Origin: Charina bottae
Taxonomy: Eukaryota; Chordata; Lepidosauria; Squamata; Charinaidae
Reading direction: 5' to 3'
Assembly: GCA_023362775.1 (NCBI GenBank)
Contig: JALMGJ010000008.1
Location: forward strand, 37,312,501 to 37,376,500
Length of the DNA stretch: 64,000 nucleotides
Shown here: positions 63,501 through 64,000 of the stretch, piece by piece
How positions within the stretch are numbered: the first letter of the stretch is position 1
Layout of the letters: each line of letters starts with the position of its first letter
Position numbers and translations under genes: made by a program
Notes under the pieces: model-generated
The model's database searches: none
What the model saw: only the letters and a program-made list of their open reading frames with translations
What the model was told of the DNA's origin: nothing

Positions 63501-63519
63501 AATAGGATAGGCCATGTAC
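9496..63519 (-). CDS. PTPN13: PTPN13, tyrosine-protein phosphatase non-receptor type 13 (3' 33 exons; 5' end outside window)
   Basis: This is a large scaffold phosphatase that works under the plasma membrane and at the cytoskeleton. In mammals its PDZ domains bind partners such as Fas, ephrin-B, zyxin/TRIP6-type LIM proteins and PRK2, and the C-terminal domain removes phosphate from tyrosines. I assembled 33 exons by splice signals, phase and similarity to mammalian PTPN13. Their lengths sum to 5205 nt, exactly 1735 codons including TAA. Window residues: FERM about 1-165; linker to 340; PDZ1 about 345-445; linker with DYSDRGDSDMDEATYSSSQD; PDZ2 about 618-705; PDZ3 about 753-850; Ser-rich linker; PDZ4 about 1034-1120; PDZ5 about 1140-1213; acidic linker; phosphatase about 1430-1734. 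The catalytic residues are present: WPD Asp (about 1632), HCSAGIGRSG Cys (about 1662) and Arg (about 1668). The KIND domain and FERM start lie upstream. No disabling change is seen. Family identity is near certain; individual splice sites are inferred. Confidence 0.97.
9577..10430. other. intron between w32 and w33, no recognised element
   Basis: The 9600-10430 stretch is unique-looking sequence with no repeat family I recognise. The intron continues to 11101 and holds the PLE at 10431-10924. Confidence 0.5.
10431..10924 (+). mobile_element. Penelope-like element 3' fragment (tail type 2)
   Basis: A 14-bp TSD, ACTATACAGAGAGT, lies at 10417-10430 and 10925-10938. It starts with a short inverted tail piece (GAAGAGAATATTTGTAG), then the region downstream of the endonuclease (GCTTGGCACTCAGACAAAGC), a TATATAAA box (10819-10826) and a ribozyme-like core at 10856-10889. 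In that core GAAAC is mutated to GGAAC. The frame is broken. Confidence 0.85.
11102..11164 (-). CDS. PTPN13: PTPN13 exon w32: phosphatase helix
   Basis: The 21 codons FDISEVVRLMRLQRHGMVQT then E include the first half of the Q-loop (MVQTE), which with w33 reads QTEDQY. The acceptor is TTTCCACAG and the donor GAG|GTATGT. Confidence 0.97.
11991..12206 (-). CDS. PTPN13: PTPN13 exon w31: WPD loop and catalytic HCX5R
   Basis: These 72 codons hold both catalytic elements: FTAWPDHDTPSQPDD (the general-acid Asp loop) and PIITHCSAGIGRSGTL (nucleophile Cys, P-loop and Arg). They end LGLISQDLE. All catalytic residues are intact. The acceptor is ATCTATAG and the donor GAG|GTGAGT. Confidence 0.98.
12752..12967. 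mobile_element. fold-back PLE insertion with 90-bp perfect arms (tail type 3)
   Basis: The arms 12752-12841 and 12846-12935 are perfect reverse complements separated by 4 bp, and a 32-bp single-copy tail follows. A perfect 15-bp TSD, GGCTCATTATAATTG, flanks it (12737-12751, 12968-12982). Each arm has a hammerhead-like core: 12856-12889 on plus and 12798-12831 on minus. A 5'-truncated relative lies at 60832-60901. Confidence 0.9.
12856..12889 (+). ncRNA. hammerhead-ribozyme-like core, right arm (mirror copy on minus at 12798-12831)
   Basis: CTGAAGA, then A, then the hairpin GCTCCTT-GGAT-AAGGAGC, then GAAACGTT. The seven stem II pairs are perfect. The ACGT next to GAAA is self-complementary, as in dimeric hammerheads with minimal stem III. 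Activity is not shown. Confidence 0.5.
13222..13559 (-). CDS. PTPN13: PTPN13 exon w30: phosphatase core
   Basis: This 338-nt exon includes DTTRVLLGAEGGYINASFIQ, YIACQGPLPNTVADFWQMAW and MTQEVEGEKVKCQRYWP, canonical PTP motifs (YINAS, QGPL, DFW, CQRYWP). The acceptor is GGGACTGCAG and the donor CAG|GTAAGC. Confidence 0.97.
13809..14047 (+). mobile_element. tRNA-derived SINE, old copy
   Basis: It begins AGAGCCAGTTTGGTGTAGTG with tRNA-like boxes, passes GACTTTGGGCCAGTTACTCT and ends CCAGGAGTCAAAAACTGACT followed by (CA)n. The tail resembles the Bov-B-like tails of squamate SINEs rather than the CORE-SINE tail of the other copies. Confidence 0.7.
14461..14551 (-). CDS. PTPN13: PTPN13 exon w29: phosphotyrosine loop
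   Basis: TLHDLKPLDQCLVGQTKENR then RKNRYKNILP includes the KNRYKNILPY phosphotyrosine-recognition loop of classical PTPs. The Tyr codon after LP is completed by w30. The acceptor is CATTACAG and the donor CTT|GTAAGT. Confidence 0.95.
14951..16115. mobile_element. LTR-like sequence split by Bov-B (tentative)
   Basis: From TGTCACGTGTACCTGGATCC at 14951 to AATAAAGCACTAGAGCCTCA near 16071, the DNA around the Bov-B insert looks like a solo LTR (TG start, GC-rich middle, polyadenylation signal near the end). I found no clear TSD and no internal genes. Low confidence. Confidence 0.3.
15241..16051 (-). mobile_element. Bov-B (RTE) LINE, 811-bp 3' fragment with open RT frame, copy 3
   Basis: The minus strand reads about 270 uninterrupted codons, including the RT catalytic block LRYADDTTLMAESEEELKSL and the C-terminal FELWCWRRLMRVPWTARRSN. 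The endonuclease and early RT fingers are absent, so it cannot move alone. An 11-bp TSD, TTCTGTCTAGT, lies at 15230-15240 and 16052-16062. The Bov-B family is known for horizontal transfer between squamates and ruminants; nothing here dates that. Confidence 0.95.
16329..16422 (-). mobile_element. Penelope-like element tail (type 2), small rearranged copy
   Basis: The plus strand reads TTGGTGCTCTCTGAGCTTGG and GCAGATGTTTCATTACCCAA, the antisense of the type-2 tail. A piece of the same tail (CCTGAGCTACAGATATTCTC) follows in the other direction, so this copy is also partly inverted. The ribozyme-like core is decayed. Confidence 0.7.
16570..16718 (-). CDS. PTPN13: PTPN13 exon w28: N-terminal helices of phosphatase domain
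   Basis: It encodes CPLITNEELAALPVVQVLPS then GKYTGSKLKSTIQMLRGLLE and ends VPSKEIQ, matching mammalian LPVVKVLPSGKYTG and IRVLRGLLDQG. The acceptor is TGTTCTAG and the donor CAG|GTGAGT. Confidence 0.96.
16719..18266. other. intron between w27 and w28, nothing recognised
   Basis: I see no clear repeat family. Short stretches near 17160-17420 (ACTAGATGGAAGCAGAGAGA) resemble 37600-37690 and may be an old repeat shared by both introns. Confidence 0.4.
18267..18370 (-). CDS. PTPN13: PTPN13 exon w27: linker before phosphatase domain
   Basis: LPQQPLMGQEEDDEITWGSD then ELPIESINQQQSVK carries the conserved DDEITWG-DELPIE motif. The acceptor is a run of T then TTTCAG; the donor is AAAG|GTAGAT. Confidence 0.95.
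18838..18912 (-). mobile_element. LINE (L2/CR1 group) 3' end
   Basis: On the minus strand it reads AACCGCCCAGAGTCACCGGT ... GATGGGCGGCTATATAAATT and ends (AAATA)n, the typical 3' hairpin and tail of this LINE group. Confidence 0.65.
19206..19258 (-). CDS. PTPN13: PTPN13 exon w26: linker, tandem acceptor
   Basis: It encodes TQINGCEEHCNGKRMCE (mammals: TKMNGCEEYC). The acceptor is a NAGNAG pair, TTAGCAG. Using the first AG extends the exon to 19261 and adds one Gln where mammals have Ala. The donor is CG|GTGAGT. Confidence 0.9.
19735..19968 (+). mobile_element. LTR-like fragment (tentative)
   Basis: It starts TGTGATGGAATGTGATGGTG and includes GGGCCCGCCCTAATTACTC. Its start resembles 27670-27690. 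It abuts the PLE that follows. No genes are present; class is uncertain. Confidence 0.3.
19975..21215 (+). mobile_element. Penelope-like element with RT C-terminus and GIY-YIG endonuclease (degenerate)
   Basis: Plus-strand frames give the end of the reverse transcriptase (IFQQNGYPRNFIKKCLTT) and then a GIY-YIG domain: GVIYNIQCKDCSSHYVGQTG followed by RRLAEHIHEH. This order is the signature of PLEs. Frameshifts and stops disable it, and a CORE-SINE (20525-20769) is inserted. After the endonuclease come a TATATAAA box (21070-21077) and a ribozyme-like core (21107-21140), then the type-2 tail ending near CTACAAATATTATCTTCG. Confidence 0.88.
20525..20769 (-). mobile_element. CORE-SINE (MIR-like) nested in PLE
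   Basis: Reverse-complemented, it runs from the tRNA-like GTCTAGTGGTTAAGGCTCCG through GGCCAGTCACTCTCTCTCAG to AATAATAAAGGCGGGATAGA and an A-rich tail. Comparison with 10500-10530 shows that about 12 bp of host PLE is missing at the insertion point. Confidence 0.88.
21742..21821 (-). CDS. PTPN13: PTPN13 exon w25: acidic linker
   Basis: The 26 complete codons TNGKRLEEKSEDTDCDGSSL then PEDFPE match mammalian MNGKLSEERTEDTDCDGSPL. The acceptor is TTTCTGCAG and the donor GAG|GTAGCA. Confidence 0.94.
21822..22896. other. intron between w24 and w25, nothing recognised
   Basis: Apart from a T tract at 22017-22031, I see no element or gene. Confidence 0.4.
22897..23031 (-). CDS. PTPN13: PTPN13 exon w24: acidic linker
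   Basis: EAQDEDSYDEDDHNEVIQYL then LDVVDEEAQNLLN is the conserved acidic segment (mammals: EVIQSLLDVVDEEAQNLLN). The acceptor is TTTATAG and the donor GCAG|GTACAG. Confidence 0.94.
23496..23622 (-). CDS. PTPN13: PTPN13 exon w23: linker
   Basis: It encodes TNGETNSSPQLKSLAQDPIS through SDFPSYNNNK, a low-complexity linker weakly like mammalian sequence here. The acceptor is TTTTCTTAG and the donor AAAG|GTAAGG, phase 1 out into w24. Confidence 0.82.
24643..24812. repeat. (ATGTT)n pentanucleotide microsatellite
   Basis: About 33 units of ATGTT with a few interruptions (ACGTT). Open frames across it (MLCYV repeated) are artefacts. Confidence 0.95.
24815..25300 (-). mobile_element. possible decayed LINE fragment (tentative)
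   Basis: A short minus frame (DVEASWNTMQRVMLRSATVV then CG) resembles the spacer between endonuclease and RT in several LINE families. The region is pyrimidine-rich on plus and heavily mutated. Confidence 0.2.
26214..26564 (+). mobile_element. hAT-type non-autonomous element, copy 3 (core type B, tandem units)
   Basis: Its ends are CAGAGCTTCCCAAACTGTGT and TTCGGAAAGCTCTG. The TSD is CCCTAGAC/CCCTAGAT (one mismatch). The core has three tandem units of about 60 bp, each with ATTCCGCGCAGGTCCTAGTG or a close variant. Copy 7 has the same core with two units. Confidence 0.92.
27097..27152 (-). CDS. PTPN13: PTPN13 exon w22: small linker exon
   Basis: I inferred this 56-nt exon because w21 leaves in phase 1 while w23 enters in phase 0. 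The sequence has a long pyrimidine tract plus TTTAAAG acceptor, 18 open codons (HFQGEHYGKTKMGPDDCQ) and a strong CAA|GTAAGT donor, with exactly the needed phases. Similarity to the mammalian linker is slight, so support rests on splice logic. Confidence 0.65.
27458..27528 (-). CDS. PTPN13: PTPN13 exon w21: linker after PDZ5
   Basis: The 71 nt encode DGHPVFPKAKDPEFFGLRSI then KQN. Mammals have NDLPVVPSSKRS and more at this place. The acceptor is GATTTCAG and the donor AATG|GTAAGG. Phases fit w20 and w22. Confidence 0.88.
27655..27925 (+). mobile_element. LTR-like fragment (tentative)
   Basis: A TGATGGAATG start, TATAAATTG near 27815 and AATAAAG near 27880 give an LTR-like layout. No TSD or internal region was found. 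Confidence 0.3.
28377..28587 (-). CDS. PTPN13: PTPN13 exon w20: PDZ5
   Basis: It encodes GISLAGGHDSLYQVIYISEI through LDVIHYINGISSQGMTLKEA and ends ILKATR. With w19 it forms the loop ELGISL. The acceptor is TTTTTCCCAG and the donor CGAG|GTACTC, phase 2 out. Confidence 0.96.
28699..28870 (-). CDS. PTPN13: PTPN13 exon w19: PDZ4 second half and start of PDZ5
   Basis: VNEIDVTNMSHTDAVSFLRA carries the PDZ4 helix. The exon continues through VLELPKIPMFPHLLPDISLT to CSQEEL, which opens PDZ5. The acceptor is CTCTGCAG and the donor CTAG|GTAATC. Confidence 0.96.
29213..29541 (-). mobile_element. Sauria SINE, copy 1
   Basis: Reverse-complemented, it starts GGGGGCGCGATGGCTCAGCG (tRNA-like head) and ends in the Bov-B-like tail with TTTACC units. 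This family is specific to squamates. It is nearly full length at about 330 bp. Confidence 0.92.
29728..29886 (-). CDS. PTPN13: PTPN13 exon w18: PDZ4 first half
   Basis: The 53 codons include EVELHVVLTKSEKGSLGFTV and ...HDVVQDPAKSDGRLRPGDRL. SLGF is the PDZ4 loop. The acceptor is TCTCTTCAG and the donor AAA|GTGAGG. An hAT-type element (29960-30220) begins 73 nt upstream of this acceptor in transcript order. Confidence 0.96.
29960..30220 (+). mobile_element. hAT-type non-autonomous element, copy 4 (core type A)
   Basis: The 8-bp TSD ATCTAGTG is perfect (29952-29959, 30221-30228). It has the same core as copies 1 and 2 with small deletions. It lies in the intron, 73 nt upstream of the PDZ4 exon acceptor in transcript order. 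Confidence 0.93.
30229..32040. other. intron between w17 and w18, part without recognised elements
   Basis: AT-rich DNA with short open frames only. I recognise no repeat family or gene. Confidence 0.4.
32050..32285 (+). mobile_element. 5S rRNA-derived SINE (or 5S pseudogene)
   Basis: GATCTTAGAAGCAAAGCAAG, then GGATGGAGGACCACCTGGGA, is clearly related to the internal control region of 5S rRNA. It continues into a body with GAAGGCAATGGCAAACCTGT and a tail GAAGTGACCTCAACTTGAGG like other squamate SINE tails. The SINE reading is therefore favoured over a 5S gene; many changes make it inactive. Confidence 0.65.
32336..32490 (+). repeat. reptile interspersed repeat, class unclear
   Basis: GAGGAGCCTAGTAGCACCTT and AGCTGTAGCTCATGAAAGCT are parts of a repeat I know from reptile and bird genomes but cannot classify. 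A scrap occurs near 42138-42180. Confidence 0.35.
32954..33128 (-). CDS. PTPN13: PTPN13 exon w17: linker before PDZ4
   Basis: It encodes NPPSPLLMELSPIPNRRTIT through QLEKHADEYEP. This linker is weakly conserved, but both ends align with mammalian SNPSPLPPDM and LEDFEL. The acceptor is TCTTGTAG after a long T run (seen as A10 then G9 on the plus strand) and the donor CCA|GTAATT. Confidence 0.88.
33641..33993 (-). CDS. PTPN13: PTPN13 exon w16: PDZ3-PDZ4 linker, probable GC donor
   Basis: This serine-rich linker contains RSPSRRDSYSDSSGSG, almost identical to mammals. The acceptor is TATTCTAG. Only a GC donor, ACAG|GCATGT, gives the phase-2 exit that joins w17 and recreates ENS-NP, aligned with mammalian EDSNP. 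Every GT further downstream gives the wrong phase or reads into intron. Confidence 0.85.
34116..34453 (-). mobile_element. Sauria SINE, copy 2
   Basis: Full-length copy in the same orientation as the other. A perfect 13-bp TSD, TAAAATTCCATTA, lies at 34103-34115 and 34454-34466. The tRNA-like head GGGGCGTGGTGGCTCAGCGG sits at the right end. Confidence 0.94.
34954..35385. mobile_element. hAT-like non-autonomous element (CAGTGCTGGATTTAGAC ends), host of a nested element
   Basis: The ends CAGTGCTGGATTTAGAC and GCCTAAATCCGGCACTG are inverted repeats. The 8-bp flanks AGGGTGAC/AAGGTAAC agree at six of eight positions. It contains a C9/A12 run and no transposase. Confidence 0.75.
34988..35078. mobile_element. 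palindromic hAT-like MITE nested in 34954-35385
   Basis: Ends CAGTGTTTCTCAACCT and AGGTTGAGAAACACTG. TSD CCCTAAGC/CCGTAAGC. It has the inner GAATTCTGGGAGTTGAAGTC arm. Copy 39895-40028 and solo halves near 2285-2360, 23235 and 45880 belong to the same family. Confidence 0.85.
35531..35629 (-). CDS. PTPN13: PTPN13 exon w15: end of PDZ3
   Basis: The 33 codons read EVISALRGTSPEVTLLLCRP then LPGILPEIDPSLL, matching mammalian EVISALRGTAPEVFLLLCRP. The acceptor is GCCCTTTAG and the donor TTG|GTAAGA. Confidence 0.96.
35803..36017 (-). CDS. PTPN13: PTPN13 exon w14: PDZ3
   Basis: It encodes NTFEVKLVKNSSGLGFSFCR through PGQPAAESGQIEVGDVILKV and ends LKGLSQQ. GLGF is the PDZ3 carboxylate loop. The acceptor is CCTTCTCAG and the donor CAG|GTTAGT. 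Confidence 0.96.
36506..36668 (-). CDS. PTPN13: PTPN13 exon w13: PDZ2 last strand and PDZ2-PDZ3 linker
   Basis: It starts EVHLVLEKGQ, the last PDZ2 strand. The linker that follows is poorly conserved, and the exon ends REYSFVTD, matching mammalian KDYSFVTE. The acceptor is CCTCTGCAG and the donor GATG|GTGAGA. Confidence 0.93.
37348..37433 (-). CDS. PTPN13: PTPN13 exon w12: end of PDZ2
   Basis: GDRVLSVNGITLEGATHKQA through VEILRNTGQ carries the alpha-2 helix whose His (THKQA) contacts the ligand. The acceptor is GCTCTTAG and the donor CAG|GTACGA. Phase 0 out. Confidence 0.96.
38552..38645 (-). CDS. PTPN13: PTPN13 exon w11: PDZ2 core
   Basis: GGVNTSVKHGGLYVKAVIPK through AAEADGRIQK is nearly identical to mammalian PDZ2. 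The acceptor is TATCTGCAG and the donor AAAG|GTAAGT. Confidence 0.96.
39421..39615. mobile_element. fold-back PLE insertion with 76-bp arms (tail type 2)
   Basis: Arms 39421-39496 and 39501-39576 are reverse complements with only two mismatches and a 4-bp spacer. A 39-bp tail ending CTACAAATATTCTCTTTGAT and a few more bases follows on the right only. A perfect 12-bp TSD, ATTGTGAAGTAG, flanks it (39409-39420, 39616-39627). Ribozyme-like cores: 39502-39535 plus and 39462-39495 minus, the latter with the ideal GAAACGTC. Confidence 0.92.
39462..39495 (-). ncRNA. hammerhead-ribozyme-like core (PLE tail type 2)
   Basis: CTGAAGA, a stem II hairpin TTGCC-TAGCCT-GGCAA, then GAAACGTC with the classic GUC cleavage triplet. 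An extra unpaired or wobble-paired base lies at the foot of stem II. It is the best-preserved of the cores in the window; activity is not shown. Confidence 0.5.
39895..40028. mobile_element. palindromic hAT-like MITE
   Basis: A near-perfect 134-bp palindrome centred near 39962 (CCAGCCAGCATGCTGGCTGG). A perfect 8-bp TSD, GCGTAGAG, lies at 39887-39894 and 40029-40036. The right end is the family's CAGTG; the left is mutated to TAATG. Confidence 0.9.
40341..40549 (-). mobile_element. CORE-SINE (MIR-like), internally deleted
   Basis: Reverse-complemented, it has AGAGCCAGTTTGGTCTAGTG, a shortened middle and the GGAGGAAGGAGTATTAGGTA tail. It is older and shorter than the 58797 copy. Confidence 0.82.
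41033..41537 (+). mobile_element. LINE (L2/CR1 group) 3' fragment
   Basis: A plus frame reads RRWAFSVTAPTLWNILPPVL and FRKELKTWFCR, the typical C-terminus of L2/CR1-type polyproteins. The 3'UTR hairpin AACCGCCCAGAGTTCCCC and the (AATAA)n tail follow. Confidence 0.82.
41538..41614. repeat. (AATAA)n microsatellite at LINE tail
   Basis: About 15 units of AATAAA-type pentamer expanded directly from the 3' tail of the preceding LINE. Confidence 0.9.
43193..43309 (-). CDS. PTPN13: PTPN13 exon w10: start of PDZ2
   Basis: The 39 codons read EPSLVNLASSVNSKTPLKPG then DIFEVKLAKNENGLGISVT. GLGI is the PDZ2 carboxylate-binding loop. In mammals this PDZ domain binds the C-terminus of Fas and several LIM-domain proteins. 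The acceptor is TTCCATAAAG and the donor ACG|GTACTG. Phase is 0/0. Confidence 0.93.
43381..43601. mobile_element. TA-flanked palindromic MITE, copy 1
   Basis: The ends CAGGTAGTCCTTGTTTAGTG and GCTAAACGAGGACTACCTG are inverted, flanked by TA on both sides (43379-43380, 43602-43603). TA duplications suggest a Tc1/mariner-type origin. Its left end is 71 bp from exon w10. Confidence 0.75.
43801..44100 (-). mobile_element. hAT-type non-autonomous element, copy 5 (core type C)
   Basis: A perfect 8-bp TSD, CTCTACAG (43793-43800, 44101-44108). The core is extremely CpG-rich (GCGCGCACGGCGATGG-type units). Relative to copy 8 it lies in the opposite direction, as shown by the CGACACACAGTTTGGAAAGC right end. 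Confidence 0.93.
44200..44645 (+). mobile_element. CORE-SINE (MIR-like) with internal 102-bp triplication
   Basis: A tRNA-like head GTCTAGTGGTTAAGGCAACG (A-box region), then three tandem units starting CAGGAGACTGAGAGTTCT at 44234, 44336 and 44438, period 102 bp, then the usual GCCGCCTTGAGTTATTTATA tail. Other copies in the window have a single unit. Confidence 0.9.
46151..46596 (-). CDS. PTPN13: PTPN13 exon w9: PDZ1-PDZ2 linker, probable GC donor
   Basis: This linker contains the strongly conserved DGSLSSQDSRTESASLSQSQ and DYSDRGDSDMDEATYSSSQD. The acceptor is ATCCTTAG. The best junction is a non-canonical GC donor, AAG|GCAAAG, giving ...QTASKK-EPSLVN..., which aligns with mammalian QTPKQESSSSVN. 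A GT 15 nt further on (TCA|GTTGCA, exon end 46136) is also in frame but is a weak donor and would add five unmatched residues. Confidence 0.85.
47436..47858. mobile_element. inverted-repeat element of unknown class
   Basis: The left arm (47436-47597) and right arm (47726-47858) are imperfect reverse complements over about 130 bp, sharing GTTTTGGCAAGAATGAAC and GCTCCTTAGCTAGAGGTTCT. A unique spacer of about 130 bp separates them. No TSD or coding capacity was found. Confidence 0.7.
48057..48362 (-). mobile_element. hAT-type non-autonomous element, copy 6 (core type D)
   Basis: TSD CTGTACTG/CTATACTG (one mismatch). The core has three tandem units of about 40 bp around GATTGGCTCCCGCCTGCAA. The right part keeps GTGTGTCGCGACACATAGTT. 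Confidence 0.9.
48557..48688 (-). CDS. PTPN13: PTPN13 exon w8: end of PDZ1
   Basis: GDRLISVNNVSLEGVSHLAA through ENVTLVVSQPKDGPIK is the second half of PDZ1 and contains the peptide-groove helix. The acceptor is TGCACAG and the donor AAAG|GTATTT. Confidence 0.95.
49517..49926. mobile_element. TA-flanked palindromic MITE, copy 2
   Basis: Ends CAGATAGTCCTCACTTAATG and CATTAAGTGAGGACTACCTG with TA on both sides (49515-49516, 49927-49928). It is about 410 bp, longer than copy 1, and contains many GGTCATTAAG repeats. Confidence 0.75.
50292..50399 (-). CDS. PTPN13: PTPN13 exon w7: PDZ1 core
   Basis: It encodes FQITGGEKTGKFDLGIFIHS through SLKPG. With w6 it rebuilds the carboxylate-binding loop as SLGF. 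The acceptor is TTTTTAACAG and the donor CCAG|GTGATG. Phases 1/1 match its neighbours. Confidence 0.95.
51277..51715 (+). mobile_element. LINE (L2/CR1 group) 3' fragment
   Basis: GACTACTGCAACATGCTCCT and the GGAATGGCCTC block are typical of L2-like RT C-termini. It ends GTTGCCGAGAGTCTACTTAT and (AATA)n. The frame is broken. Confidence 0.7.
51974..52038. repeat. (AAAAAG)n purine repeat
   Basis: About 11 AGAAAA-type units. Frames reading poly Phe-Leu or Phe-Ser on the minus strand are artefacts. Confidence 0.92.
52255..52700 (+). mobile_element. LINE (L2/CR1 group) 3' end, decayed
   Basis: It contains TTATGGAATATGCTCCCATC and a 3' part with CACCATCCAGAGTCAGTCAG, features of the same LINE group as 41033-41537. 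Many changes; limits approximate. Confidence 0.55.
52911..53000 (-). CDS. PTPN13: PTPN13 exon w6: start of PDZ1
   Basis: The 90 nt encode DRLQTEQNIVSLPEREINLI then NLKKDEKHSLG, the first strand of PDZ1. The donor is TTAG|GTAAGT. Mammalian PTPN13 has about 20 extra residues between w5 and w6 in some isoforms. I see no such exon here, and the two exons join in frame without it. Confidence 0.92.
53761..54019 (+). mobile_element. hAT-type non-autonomous element, copy 7 (core type B)
   Basis: A perfect 8-bp TSD, CCTTAAGA (53753-53760, 54020-54027). It shares the core of copy 3 but has two instead of three of the ~60-bp units. Confidence 0.93.
54903..55000 (-). CDS. PTPN13: PTPN13 exon w5: linker, NSHSHAGLNASLERKKNESD
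   Basis: It matches the mammalian NSKSVASLNRSPERRKHESD region. I chose the acceptor TTTTTTAG at 55001-55002 rather than the nearer CATGCAG, because only the former gives the phase needed after w4 and the extra conserved residues NSHSHAG. The donor is ATAG|GTCAGC. It ends TEDTGQAFVIG. Confidence 0.88.
55001..55887. other. intron between w4 and w5, nothing recognised
   Basis: I searched it for a missing coding exon to explain the w4-w5 phase and found none. The phase is solved by the upstream acceptor of w5. Confidence 0.45.
55888..56311 (-). CDS. PTPN13: PTPN13 exon w4: linker after FERM
   Basis: This 424-nt exon codes for a serine-rich, probably unstructured linker. It holds the conserved FNMGRAIST, NRLAVRPSSVQAEILKRLSYSELSL and KIMSKSFHDLTQ stretches. 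The later part, around the KNFVTPVNSSSRKMEELMGK run, is poorly conserved. The acceptor is CTTGCAG and the donor AACAA|GTAAGA, phase 2 out. Confidence 0.93.
56960..57056 (+). mobile_element. SINE tail with (AATC)n
   Basis: GGAGTCGAAAATGACTTGAG then GGCACATAATC and seven AATC units resemble the Bov-B-like tail of squamate SINEs. The SINE head is not recognisable. Confidence 0.5.
57259..57515 (+). mobile_element. hAT-type non-autonomous element, copy 8 (core type C)
   Basis: A perfect 8-bp TSD, CTTTGACG (57251-57258, 57516-57523). The core is a GCC/CGC-rich block like copy 5, inverted relative to it. Confidence 0.93.
58797..59047 (+). mobile_element. CORE-SINE (MIR-like), best full-length copy
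   Basis: A complete copy: AGAGCCAGTTTGGTCTAGTG, GGTGACCTTGGGCCAGTCAC, CTCACAGGGTTGTTGTTGTG, TTGAGTTATTTATAAAAATA and an (AAATA)n tail. It shows the tRNA-like A and B boxes of an RNA polymerase III promoter. Confidence 0.92.
59690..59880 (-). mobile_element. CR1-like LINE 3' tail (probable)
   Basis: The plus strand reads TCATAGAATCATACAGTTGA and GAGGGGTCCAGCCCCTATCT, resembling the antisense CR1 3'UTR with its ATTCTATG-type tail. Confidence 0.55.
59946..60108 (-). CDS. PTPN13: PTPN13 exon w3: end of FERM domain
   Basis: It encodes KRKITLQNTSDGIKHAFQTD through QLQMKARQSNQDAQEI and closes the FERM C lobe with its terminal helix. The acceptor is TTTCTGCAG (reading CATGTTGCAG on the minus strand) and the donor ATTG|GTAAGA. 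It leaves in phase 1, and w4 completes the Glu codon. Confidence 0.95.
60832..60901 (+). mobile_element. Penelope-like element tail (type 3), truncated
   Basis: It matches the right-hand part of 12752-12967 (AAATCCAGTTGACATGATTC through GATGACTGAGAACCTTCATA). Truncation removed the ribozyme-like core and the inverted arm. Confidence 0.85.
61538..61720 (-). CDS. PTPN13: PTPN13 exon w2: FERM C lobe
   Basis: The 61 codons begin ICQRLTEYGVHFHHV and end RFPWRETKKISFS. The core ILLGVCPKGVLIFEV and PWRETKKISFS are hallmarks of the PH-like FERM C lobe of PTPN13. The acceptor is TTGGTAG and the donor AGT|GTATGT. Phase is 0/0. Confidence 0.95.
61721..63366. other. intron between w1 and w2, nothing recognised
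   Basis: No repeat family or extra exon that I can support. A purine-rich start (AAGAGAGAGGAAGTCAGAGA) faces the w2 acceptor as its pyrimidine tract. Confidence 0.4.
63367..63519 (-). CDS. PTPN13: PTPN13 exon w1: FERM domain, central part
   Basis: The 51 codons read VHGLSYFRTEHYLPARVIEN... to ...SEKEAEIEFLK and match the FERM domain of mammalian PTPN13 closely. The acceptor is a pyrimidine run plus TTTGCAG and the donor is AAG|GTTAGA. Phase is 0 at both ends. The FERM domain binds PI(4,5)P2 and places the protein at the membrane. The preceding FERM and KIND exons lie beyond 64000. Exons are numbered w1-w33 in transcript order. Confidence 0.95.
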
Positions 63520-64000
63520 CTGCAAAGAGAAGTATCAGAGTAAGACTGTAAGCCATGGCCCTGATCCAAGCTAGCTGTAACTGGATGCTATGCCACTCTG
63601 ATAATGGTTGACTGGCACAATCACAGATGATGCAGGAAATGAAACACAGCTTCCTTGGAATCATCTACAGCACTGCCAAAATCTCCCTACCCAACCATTA
63701 GTCCCACATGATTTTATGATGTATAATGTTAAATAAGATCCAGACATCACAAAGTGGTGATCACATCTTTCTGAAAATTGCAAGCATAGGCTTTTCAAGA
63801 ACTCAACTTTTATACAGGCTCCTGACTGCAGATATTAAAACTGCGCAACAGAATACTTGAATAAATAAATAAATAGATACTAGTATGCTGAAACGAATAA
63901 ATAAGTCTCCCAGTTTCATGTACAAGGCGGATGTTTATTCTACATTTAAGCAGCATGGCTGATGTCTTTCTTCAACTGTCCACATCTGTTAATAGTTGGC
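63520..64000. other. intron upstream of w1, nothing recognised
   Basis: Runs to the window edge. The next FERM exon upstream is not in the window. Confidence 0.5.

Overview
The window is a stretch of a squamate reptile genome, probably a snake. This is inferred from the repeats: Bov-B (RTE) LINE copies, Sauria SINEs with the AGGTAAA-type tail, tRNA-headed CORE/MIR-like SINEs, CR1/L2 LINE tails and Penelope-like elements (PLEs). The species cannot be fixed from the sequence alone.

The only protein-coding gene I can support is PTPN13 (PTP-BL/FAP-1, a giant non-receptor tyrosine phosphatase) on the minus strand. I could place 33 exons between 63519 and 9496. They splice into one open frame of 5205 nt (1734 codons plus stop). 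It starts inside the FERM domain and runs through a linker, PDZ1, a second linker, PDZ2, PDZ3, a Ser-rich linker, PDZ4, PDZ5, an acidic linker, the phosphatase domain and the stop codon. The promoter, KIND domain and first part of FERM lie beyond 64000. The 3'UTR probably ends near 8715, and 1-8714 is intergenic. Every junction was chosen so that phase, splice signals and similarity to mammalian PTPN13 agree. Two junctions need GC donors.

The introns and the intergenic flank are rich in mobile elements, many with readable target-site duplications (TSDs). There are eight short hAT-type non-autonomous elements, each with an 8-bp TSD. They share their ends but carry at least four different GC-rich cores. 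There are three 5'-truncated Bov-B copies, one with an open reverse-transcriptase frame. There are PLE remnants of at least three 3'-end types: one carries a GIY-YIG endonuclease, and several carry a hammerhead-ribozyme-like core. Two PLE insertions are fold-back structures with 76- and 90-bp arms around two opposed ribozyme-like cores. There are also palindromic hAT-like and TA-flanked MITEs, nested insertions, a 5S-rRNA-derived SINE and several microsatellites.

The most interesting non-genic signal is the repeated association of PLE 3' ends with a CTGAAGA...GAAAC core, fold-back architecture, long TSDs and, in two copies, a TATA box exactly 30 nt upstream. PTPN13 itself looks intact and conserved.
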